Position numbers and translations under genes: made by a program. Source: JAGRMG01 sp047975215 (GTDB lineage: Bacteria; Pseudomonadota; Alphaproteobacteria; Rhodobacterales; Rhodobacteraceae). From it: DNA of 7,147 nt. The first letter of the stretch is position 1. Each line of letters opens with the position of its first letter. Location: assembly GCA_047975215.1 (NCBI GenBank), contig JBKEDD010000113.1, positions 1 to 7,147 of the forward strand. The letters are read 5' to 3'. The notes under the pieces were generated by a model that was not told the origin of the DNA, did no database searches, and saw only the letters and a list, made by a program, of their open reading frames with translations. This document shows positions 1-5,332 of the stretch, one piece after another.

Positions 1-948
1 GCAGCCGCACTTTATCAGCCCCCCGAACAGGTGCTTTGGGCGACGCCGGTTGTTCATGGGGTTTGAACTCTTCTCGGATTTGTCAAAGGCAAGGCTGGCT
101 TGCCGCGCCTTCACGGCATCCCATAGGGACCGGTCAATGAATGCGAGCTCCGGCACCTCCTGAACGACCCATTCGCTCTCCGGGTTTGGGCGCGAGACGC
201 GCTTGCCGGTATCCGGATCCTTCATGTAGCGCAGGCGATTCCAGACCAGCTTGCCGATATAGAGCTCATTGTTCAGGATACCTGTGCCACGCTTGGGGTT
301 TCCGTGGATTGTGGAGGGCCCCCATTCTTTGCCTTGCGGCCCAGGGACGCCCTCACGATTTAGCGTCATGGCAATGGTGCGGGAGGACTTGCCTTCAAGA
401 TAATCCTTGAAGATGCGCTGGATGATGCTTGCCTCGGCGGCGTTGATCTCCCGGTGACCGCGCTCGTCCGGATCGGCGGTGCGTACGACGTTATATCCGT
501 AGCAGAGACCGCCTCCGGATTTTCCGCTCTCAACCCGGCCGCGCAGGCCACGGCGAGTCTTGTCGGCGAGATCCTTGAGGAACAGCGCGTTCATTGTACC
601 CTTAAGGCCGACATGCAGATGCGTGACCTCGCCTTCGGAAAGGGTAACGAGCTTCACATCAGCATAGGACATGCGCTTGAAGATACCGGCGATATCTTCT
701 TGGTCCCGGGAGAGTCGGTCCATCGCCTCTGCGAGGATCACGTTGAAGCGGCCGTGTGTGGCATCGGAGATTAGGGCCTGAATGCCTGGACGGAGCAGTG
801 AGGCGCCCGAGATTGCATGGTCCGAGTATTCCTCGACGATCTGCCAGCCCTGCTTCTCGGCGTAGAGCCGACACATCCGGAACTGATCTGCGATCGAGGC
901 ATCGCGCTGATTGTCGGACGAATAGCGAGCGTAGAGCGCGACCTTCAT
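1..948 (-). CDS. Large serine recombinase (site-specific integrase/resolvase family), 3' end beyond the window
   Basis: DNA strand-exchange enzyme that would attack DNA with a serine and integrate, excise or invert a mobile segment. Reading leftward from ATG 948-946, 316 codons are open to the window edge. Residues 2-11 (KVALYARYSS) match the resolvase N-terminus, with Ser10 the probable nucleophile and Arg8 beside it. The catalytic-domain motif DRLSR sits at 77-81. A glycine-rich stretch followed by CYGY (about 141-152) leads into the 'Recombinase' DNA-binding domain (about 160-285). The visible part ends at KCGC (313-316), apparently the first cysteine of the zinc beta-ribbon, so the zinc ribbon and coiled coil lie outside the window. 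The start is fixed by a perfect Shine-Dalgarno 7 nt upstream. Large serine recombinases of this type usually sit at an end of the element they move, which suggests an integrative element here. The product class is secure; whether it is full length cannot be seen. Confidence 0.93.
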   Translation of the reverse strand, partial: MKVALYARYSSDNQRDASIADQFRMCRLYAEKQGWQIVEEYSDHAISGASLLRPGIQALISDATHGRFNVILAEAMDRLSRDQEDIAGIFKRMSYADVKLVTLSEGEVTHLHVGLKGTMNALFLKDLADKTRRGLRGRVESGKSGGGLCYGYNVVRTADPDERGHREINAAEASIIQRIFKDYLEGKSSRTIAMTLNREGVPGPQGKEWGPSTIHGNPKRGTGILNNELYIGKLVWNRLRYMKDPDTGKRVSRPNPESEWVVQEVPELAFIDRSLWDAVKARQASLAFDKSEKSSNPMNNRRRPKHLFGGLIKCGC

Positions 949-955
949 ACGGCGG

Positions 956-963
956 CCTCCTTA
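956..963 (-). promoter_or_regulatory. Strong Shine-Dalgarno of the serine recombinase
   Basis: On the minus strand TAAGGAGG lies 7 nt before ATG 948-946, an almost ideal ribosome binding site that decides the recombinase start. Its first three bases are also the TAA stop of the small upstream ORF, an arrangement typical of translational coupling. Confidence 0.8.
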
Positions 964-1158
964 CTTGGGGAGGCGGTCCTGTTCATGATGGGCCGTCTCG
1001 GCGTTGACAAAGTCGCGGGCGGCCTGACGGGCCAAGAGGCAGACCAGATCGCGGAGGCGGGCATCAGGCTCGGCGCCCGCGAGACACGCGGCGTCGGTGT
1101 CCGCCGCTTCGACGGAGAGATGCAGTGTCTCCGCTTTGGTTTGTCGCTGTCGTGCCAA
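961..1158 (-). CDS. Small hypothetical protein cotranscribed with the serine recombinase (start uncertain)
   Basis: Function unknown. A short, acidic, alanine-rich and probably fully helical protein of about 65 residues. Core segments include AETLHLSVEAAD, AEPDARLRDLV and LLARQAARDF. The codons are mostly G/C-ending and the composition is protein-like, whereas the overlapping minus frame ending at 945 gives an S/P/R-rich shadow. The ORF ends with a TAA that is part of the recombinase Shine-Dalgarno, so the two are very likely one operon. The start is a problem: there is no ATG in this frame near the 5' end, and the nearest candidate is TTG at 1158-1156. An ATG at 1169-1167 with a GAGAAG-like site just upstream lies in the other minus frame. 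Either the gene uses TTG, or a single-base indel near 1145-1165 has split an original ATG start from the body. From memory, small helical ORFs of this kind precede similar recombinases in alphaproteobacteria; this was not checked. Confidence 0.55.
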   Translation of the reverse strand: MARQRQTKAETLHLSVEAADTDAACLAGAEPDARLRDLVCLLARQAARDFVNAETAHHEQDRLPK

Positions 1159-1169
1159 GAGGTCGCCAT

Positions 1170-1456
1170 CCGCTTCTCGCGCGTTGAGGTGCGCAAGACA
1201 AAGAATGACATTTCGAAGTGATTGCTCAAGAAAAAATGGTATGTAAAAACAGAGTGTTGTCGGTGTTTCTGGCGCATTACGTCGTGCCGGATCGTAGAAA
1301 CGGATATAGCCTCGTCGTGAATAACGGCGGGCAAAATCGCTATTGTCTGTTTGATCGCGATGTACATCTAACCCATGCTGCCTTGACGTCGGACCCTGTG
1401 GCACATTCCGGGCTCGCGTCCATCTTGGCGTGACTGCTTGCTCTTCGGCACGGCAG
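1170..1456. other. Divergent intergenic region with no recognised gene
   Basis: Separates the leftward recombinase pair from the rightward toxin-antitoxin operon. Short open frames cross it on both strands, but none shows a recognisable domain, a good ribosome site or protein-like composition. It should hold the promoter of the recombinase transcript, yet no convincing -35/-10 pair was found on the minus strand. The AT-rich patch around 1225-1250 is the most likely place. The segment is locally more AT-rich than the flanking genes. Confidence 0.5.
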
Positions 1457-1486
1457 TTGAAAAGCCAATGTTTCTTGGTATATATA
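1457..1486 (+). promoter_or_regulatory. Putative sigma70-type promoter of the toxin-antitoxin operon
   Basis: TTGAAA at 1457-1462 matches five of six bases of the -35 consensus. It is followed after 16 to 18 bases by TATATA (1479-1484 or 1481-1486), a good -10 match. Transcription would begin just before the antitoxin start at 1512, leaving a short leader. It may drive all five plus-strand genes to 5307, because no terminator is visible between them. Confidence 0.55.
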
Positions 1487-1496
1487 TCCTGATATA
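1483..1496. promoter_or_regulatory. Palindromic operator candidate for antitoxin autoregulation
   Basis: TATATC at 1483-1488 and GATATA at 1491-1496 form a perfect inverted repeat separated by CT. It overlaps the predicted -10 and lies 15 bases before the antitoxin ATG. Type II antitoxins and their toxin complexes usually repress their own promoter from such a site, so the position supports an operator. That it is bound is inference. Confidence 0.5.
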
Positions 1497-1511
1497 GCAT
1501 GGAGATCGGCG

Positions 1512-1814
1512 ATGAGCAACGCTGCACAGAAACGAGCGATCAAGAATTACCGCGCGCGCCTGACACAGCGCGGCTTCAAACGCTTCGAAGTCATGGCTCT
1601 CGAATCCGACCGCGAACTGATCCGCTCGCTTGCTCGCCGTTTGGCCGAAGAGGGGCCAGAAGCGGAAGAGGCGCGCGCCGCGGTGAAGGCTGTCGTGGCG
1701 GAGGAGCCGCCGAAGTCCGGTAGTATTCTGACCGCCTTGCGCCGTTCGCCCCTGGTTGGAGCCGAAGTCGAGTTCTCGCGCTCGCGCGATGAAGGGCGAA
1801 GGGTCGATCTGTGA
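1512..1814 (+). CDS. Antitoxin of a PIN-domain toxin-antitoxin pair (FitA/VapB-like)
   Basis: Antitoxin that should bind and neutralise the PIN toxin encoded next, and repress the operon through an N-terminal DNA-binding part. 100 residues. The region RFEVMALESDRELIRSLARR (24-43) looks like the strand-helix of a ribbon-helix-helix fold. It is followed by an acidic helix (about 45-65). The C-terminal third contains ILTALRRSPLVGAEVEF and a basic-acidic tail ending RRVDL, the sort of extended tail that wraps the toxin active site. The start at ATG 1512 is supported by GGAG at 1501-1504, 7 nt away. It overlaps the toxin start by 4 bp (GTGA), which implies coupled translation. Family assignment rests on resemblance to alphaproteobacterial antitoxins and above all on the partner; the fold itself is inferred. 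Confidence 0.8.
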   Translation: MSNAAQKRAIKNYRARLTQRGFKRFEVMALESDRELIRSLARRLAEEGPEAEEARAAVKAVVAEEPPKSGSILTALRRSPLVGAEVEFSRSRDEGRRVDL

Positions 1815-2242
1815 GCCGTTACCTTCTAGACACCAACATCATCAGCAATATCGTCAAGCCGAAGCCATCTGAACCTCTGATGAAATGGATGGCAGCTCAG
1901 CGGGATGAGGACCTCTTCATCGCATCGCTGACCATAGCCGAAATCCGACGCGGTATTCTGGAAAAACCACGTGGCAAGAAGCGCGATGCACTTGATGCTT
2001 GGTTTTCAGGGCCGGAAGGCCCGCAGGAATTGTTCATGGACCGAATCTTAGCCTTTGACGACAAGGCTGCCTTGATATGGGCACGACTTATGGCGGACGG
2101 GACGTCTACGGGTCGTCCGCGGAGCACGTTGGATGTGATTATCGCCGCCGTCGCGGGAGCCAACGATTGCGTGGTGGTAACAGAAAACGAAAAAGATTTC
2201 TCCGATATCCAGTTCATCAACCCGTTACGCGGTACTGACTGA
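1811..2242 (+). CDS. PIN-domain ribonuclease toxin (FitB/VapC family)
   Basis: Probable Mg2+-dependent RNase toxin of a type II toxin-antitoxin system; relatives cleave tRNA or other structured RNA and stop growth. 143 residues, a normal length for the family. The acidic PIN residues are in place: Asp7 in YLLDTNIIS, Glu44 in SLTIAEIRRGI, Asp108 in TLDVIIAA, and the C-terminal motif VVVTENEKDF (121-130), where Glu125 and Asp129 are the candidates. The start is GTG at 1811, overlapping the antitoxin stop as GTGA. All key residues are present and the frame is intact, so the toxin is probably functional. The DUF5131 gene begins only 36 bases after its stop with no terminator between, so the pair may be transcribed with the downstream trio. 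FitB and VapC cannot be separated cleanly from sequence alone. Confidence 0.92.
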   Translation: MSRYLLDTNIISNIVKPKPSEPLMKWMAAQRDEDLFIASLTIAEIRRGILEKPRGKKRDALDAWFSGPEGPQELFMDRILAFDDKAALIWARLMADGTSTGRPRSTLDVIIAAVAGANDCVVVTENEKDFSDIQFINPLRGTD

Positions 2243-2267
2243 TGTGCTGCCGGAACGATGAATGCGC

Positions 2268-2273
2268 GGGAGG
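2268..2273 (+). promoter_or_regulatory. Shine-Dalgarno fixing the DUF5131 start at 2279
   Basis: GGGAGG lies 5 nt before ATG 2279. An in-frame ATG seven codons earlier (2258) has no comparable site and would add residues that precede the conserved ETQIEWTDATWNP N-terminus, so 2279 is preferred. Confidence 0.7.
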
Positions 2274-2278
2274 CCGAC

Positions 2279-3061
2279 ATGGCTGAAACACAGATTGAAT
2301 GGACAGATGCCACGTGGAATCCGGTAGCGGGGTGTTCGATCGTTACAGCCGGCTGCACCCATTGTTATGCGATGGAAATGGCCAAGCGGCTCGAAGCGAT
2401 GGGTGTCCAGAAATATGCAGGACTAACTCGCAAGACGGGTCGGAGGACCGTTTGGAATGGAGTCGTGCGTGAGGATCGGCAGGCACTGACGATTCCCCAC
2501 AGATGGCGCAAGCCCCGAAAGATCTTTGTTAACTCGATGAGTGACCTCTTTCATGACCAGGTGAGTGATGAATTCATATTGGACGTTTGGCAAGTCATGC
2601 GTGAAACGCCACGCCATAACTACCAGATTCTGACCAAGCGTCCCGAGCGTATGGCAGAGTTGGTCAGCGGCCGCATCGGAGAGGTCCTGCCCAACGTTTG
2701 GCTTGGTACGAGCATCGAAAACGCTGAAGTCGTTGATCGCATCAATGACCTCCGCCGGTCACCTGCAGCGATCCGCTTCATTTCTTTTGAGCCGCTGATT
2801 GGTACCGTTGGCGCAATTGATCTTCAGGATATTCACTGGGCGATTGTGGGCGGCGAAAGCGGAAAGTCCGCCCGTCCAATTCGCGAAGAATGGATTGATG
2901 AAATACATGCCCAATGCCTTACGGCAGGGACGGCATTTTTCTTCAAACAGTGGGGAACTTGGGGCAAGGACAACAAGAAGCGCTCGAAGAAGGCCAACGG
3001 GCGAGAATATCGTGGACGCACCTGGGACGAAATGCCTGCCGCCCCGCAAGCGGTTGTGTAA
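2279..3061 (+). CDS. DUF5131 family protein (phage Gp37/Gp68; three-Cys-motif protein)
   Basis: Biochemical function not established. 260 residues, typical for the family. Hallmarks in order: IEWTDATWNPVAGC (6-19); three cysteines Cys19, Cys26 and Cys29 in a CX6CX2C pattern followed by YAMEMAKR; KIFVNSMSDLFH (81-92); ILTKRPERM (117-125); VWLGTSIEN (140-148); RFISFEPLIG (166-175); IVGGESGKSARPI (189-201); and AFFFKQWGTWG (219-229). The cysteine trio near the N-terminus, followed by an alternating strand-helix pattern, resembles a variant radical-SAM or iron-sulfur site, though the spacing is not the classical CX3CX2C. There is no signal peptide or membrane segment, so it should be cytoplasmic. 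The next gene encodes TcmP, the partner that gave this family its 'three-Cys-motif' name, 27 bases downstream, so the two probably act together. The family also occurs in phages. Family call certain; chemistry inferred. Confidence 0.92.
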   Translation: MAETQIEWTDATWNPVAGCSIVTAGCTHCYAMEMAKRLEAMGVQKYAGLTRKTGRRTVWNGVVREDRQALTIPHRWRKPRKIFVNSMSDLFHDQVSDEFILDVWQVMRETPRHNYQILTKRPERMAELVSGRIGEVLPNVWLGTSIENAEVVDRINDLRRSPAAIRFISFEPLIGTVGAIDLQDIHWAIVGGESGKSARPIREEWIDEIHAQCLTAGTAFFFKQWGTWGKDNKKRSKKANGREYRGRTWDEMPAAPQAVV

Positions 3062-3088
3062 GAGTTTAGAGATAGGCGGCGAGGCAAC

Positions 3089-4357
3089 ATGGTAGAAAAA
3101 CGATACGAATGGGCAGATGGCGCGAAGCTCGAAGAGCATTCGCGGCGCAAACACAAGATTCTTCGTGAGTACGTCTTTGATTATCTTACCGTTCGCTGCA
3201 AGTTACCCCAACAGGAACGTTTCAGGCTTGCAATAGTCGATGGTTTTGCTGGTGGGGGGCGTTACCAGTGCGGAACGCCCGGGTCCCCGCTGATTTTCAT
3301 TGAAGAACTCAGGCGCGCGACTGAAGCGGTCAACACACAGCGGGCGGCGCAAGGTTTGGGCGCTATTGAGGTCGAGTGTCTTCTCATTTTTAATGATGCC
3401 AGTCGGGATGCGATCGAACTATTGAAGACCCATGTCGCGCCACTGCAAGCAGATATCGCGGAAACATGCCCGAAGCTGCATCTTCGCGTGGAGTACCTGA
3501 ATGAGTTCTTCGAGAAAGCTTACCCGAAAACCAGGGCGTTGCTGGAGCAGGGCCGTTATCGAAGCGTATTGTTCAACTTAGACCAGTGCGGGGATAGCCA
3601 CGTCGAGCGTGACACGATCGTCGACATCATGCGGACCTATCCAGCGGCTGAGATCTTCTACACGTTCATGATCAGTTCTCTGTTGGCCTTTTTGAAAAAG
3701 GACCAACCAGATCAACTCACTGCCCGACTGGACTATCTTGGGCTCAAGACCGCCGATATCGGTGAACTGAACGGGGTCATGAGCAAGAATGACTGGCTCG
3801 GCACGGCTGAAAAAATCGTTTTTGACGTCTTCCGGAGATGCGCTCCCTATGTAAGCCCGTTCTCGATTAATAACCCTGGTGGCTGGCGGTATTGGCTCAT
3901 TCACTTCGCCAACGCTTGCCGTGCGCGGCAGGTCTACAACAACATCCTGCATGACAATGCAACGATGCAGGCACATTTCGGTCGGTCTGGCCTCAACATG
4001 CTGTCTTATGATCCGCGGCATGACGAAGGCATGCTCTATCTGTTCGACAGTGATGCCCGTGCGTCCGCGAAGAGCCAACTCCTGGGAGATATTCCGCGTC
4101 TTGTGACTGAGACTGGTGATGCGATGCCCGTCATGGATTTCTACGAGAGCATCTACAACGTCACACCTGCTCACGCTGATGACATTCATACGGCGATTAT
4201 CGAGAACCCGGATCTTGAAGTCATTACACCTGCAGGCGGTGAGCGACGGAAAGCAAACACGATTGGGGTCAATGACGTCATCAAGGTGAAGACACAGCGC
4301 AGCTTCTTCCCGATGTTCCTCGATGCCGGTGCGGACGGAAAGCGTCGCAAAAGATGA
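3089..4357 (+). CDS. tcmP: Three-Cys-motif partner protein TcmP
   Basis: Partner of the DUF5131 protein just upstream; molecular role unknown. 422 residues. The N-terminus carries an aromatic/acidic start (YEWADGAKLEEHSRRKHKIL, 6-25) seen in TcmP proteins. It is followed by IVDGFAGGGRY (49-59) and GSPL (65-68), which resemble motif I of class I SAM-dependent methyltransferases. A second strand LIFNDAS lies at 99-105. VLFNLDQCG (160-168) occupies the place where relatives usually carry a DP-G type motif. The C-terminal half (about 230-420) is helical, shows no family I can name and ends in a basic cluster (KRRKR). A methyltransferase-like Rossmann domain is therefore likely, but methyl transfer is not demonstrated. 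ATG 3089 has a close, modest GAGG site. The stop overlaps the next start (ATGA), which points to stoichiometric expression with the Mrr-like protein. Confidence 0.88.
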   Translation: MVEKRYEWADGAKLEEHSRRKHKILREYVFDYLTVRCKLPQQERFRLAIVDGFAGGGRYQCGTPGSPLIFIEELRRATEAVNTQRAAQGLGAIEVECLLIFNDASRDAIELLKTHVAPLQADIAETCPKLHLRVEYLNEFFEKAYPKTRALLEQGRYRSVLFNLDQCGDSHVERDTIVDIMRTYPAAEIFYTFMISSLLAFLKKDQPDQLTARLDYLGLKTADIGELNGVMSKNDWLGTAEKIVFDVFRRCAPYVSPFSINNPGGWRYWLIHFANACRARQVYNNILHDNATMQAHFGRSGLNMLSYDPRHDEGMLYLFDSDARASAKSQLLGDIPRLVTETGDAMPVMDFYESIYNVTPAHADDIHTAIIENPDLEVITPAGGERRKANTIGVNDVIKVKTQRSFFPMFLDAGADGKRRKR

Positions 4358-5307
4358 GCGCCAGCGAAGGCCAAGATCCTGAATGGCGTGAATTCGAGCG
4401 TTTGGTTGCGCGAATAGAGGCTGATGCAGACCCCGGAAATGTGACTGTTACCTCTCCTGATCGTATCAGATGCAAGATTACAGGTCAGCTGCGAGAGGTC
4501 GATGCAAGTATCCGTACGCGGATTGGAACCGCCGAAGTCCTTTTGACGATCGAGTGTCGGCGAAGGACTGCAATTCAGGATGTCACCTGGATCGAGCAAC
4601 TGGCCGCGAAGAAAAAGGCGATTGGTGCAGATCGTACGATCGCGGTGAGTGCGTCTGGTTTCACCGACAGTGCCCGGAAGGTCGCCGATCAAAGCGGTGT
4701 TTCTCTTCGAGAACTCTCGGAAATCGCGAGTGAGGATGTCAATTCATTGCTGCAGGTAGACTTCGTGCTCTTCTGGCACAAAGCGTGCGCCATTTCACGA
4801 GTCGGTATTCGAAAATTTCGCTCGCTCGATTGGAAGATGCCAGAGCCGTCGGATGTTGACTGTACGCTACCCGAGGATACGGACCCTTTCGCATCCATCT
4901 TTCGTAACGACGAGACCGGCGCGGCCTGGTCTTTGAACGATCTTTGGCTCCAGCTTCAGGAGGCAACTGATCCGTTTGAAGGTATAGAAAAGGCCCAGTC
5001 ACCCGTTTTCCGAACGGTGTGCTTTCCCTATCCCGGCGAGGTGACCGTCACGACTACCGACGGACCCGTACGGTTGGGAGACGTGATACTCACCGTTGCT
5101 CTCTGGGTAGAGGCAGAACACATTCCTTTCGATGAGGCCAACAGGGTCGAGTATTCATCCGGCGATATCGATGCCATCCAGCGCGTAGAATTTTCTTCGC
5201 AGCGGCGGATGGGAGAGAATCAGCGCATCTCCTTGCAGCTGCTTAAGCACTCGGAAAGTATTAGTGACCTAAGAGCAGGATTTTTTCAGCCTTCCAACGA
5301 AAAATAG
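4354..5307 (+). CDS. Mrr-like restriction endonuclease-fold protein (PD-(D/E)xK)
   Basis: Probable DNA (or other nucleic acid) endonuclease. 317 residues. An N-terminal helix (EWREFERLVARIEAD, 10-24) precedes a compact nuclease core: Asp50 in LREVDASI (46-53), then the strand LLTIECRRR (63-71) with Glu67 and Arg69, then the helix WIEQLAAKKKAIGADR (79-93) and IAVSASGFTDSARKVA (95-110). This is the Mrr_cat order D...(E/Q)xK plus a following helix, except that an arginine stands where lysine is usual. The remainder (about 125-317) is beta-rich and unassigned, perhaps target recognition or a partner surface. It starts inside the tcmP stop codon (ATGA, 4-bp overlap), so it belongs to the same translation unit. 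A restriction or phage-defence role is suggested by fold and company only. It ends 25 bases from the convergent helicase remnant, with no clear terminator between. Confidence 0.8.
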   Translation: MSASEGQDPEWREFERLVARIEADADPGNVTVTSPDRIRCKITGQLREVDASIRTRIGTAEVLLTIECRRRTAIQDVTWIEQLAAKKKAIGADRTIAVSASGFTDSARKVADQSGVSLRELSEIASEDVNSLLQVDFVLFWHKACAISRVGIRKFRSLDWKMPEPSDVDCTLPEDTDPFASIFRNDETGAAWSLNDLWLQLQEATDPFEGIEKAQSPVFRTVCFPYPGEVTVTTTDGPVRLGDVILTVALWVEAEHIPFDEANRVEYSSGDIDAIQRVEFSSQRRMGENQRISLQLLKHSESISDLRAGFFQPSNEK

Positions 5308-5332
5308 CGGAAATTATCTCGTAGGTTCTCCT

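Noticed and set aside
817..1221. Plus-strand open frame of 134 codons over the recombinase start
   Set aside because: Antisense to the recombinase N-terminus and the small leader ORF. It has no motif and crosses the strong minus-strand Shine-Dalgarno.
1303..1310. GATATAGC repeated at 1491-1498, considered as a second operator half-site
   Set aside because: An 8-base match about 190 bases away, with no paired half-site; not distinguishable from chance.
1359..1368. 10-bp perfect palindrome GATGTACATC in the spacer
   Set aside because: Several 10-bp palindromes are expected by chance in 7 kb, and it is not placed near a promoter or start.
1218..1433. 71-codon plus-strand open frame in the divergent spacer
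   Set aside because: No ribosome site, no recognisable family and no coding-like third-base pattern. Could be chance in AT-richer DNA.
1897..2358. 153-codon minus-strand open frame over the PIN toxin
   Set aside because: Serine-rich shadow. The PIN catalytic residues lie in the plus frame.
3578..4189. 203-codon minus-strand open frame inside tcmP
   Set aside because: Shadow of tcmP. The plus frame has family motifs and fits the operon.
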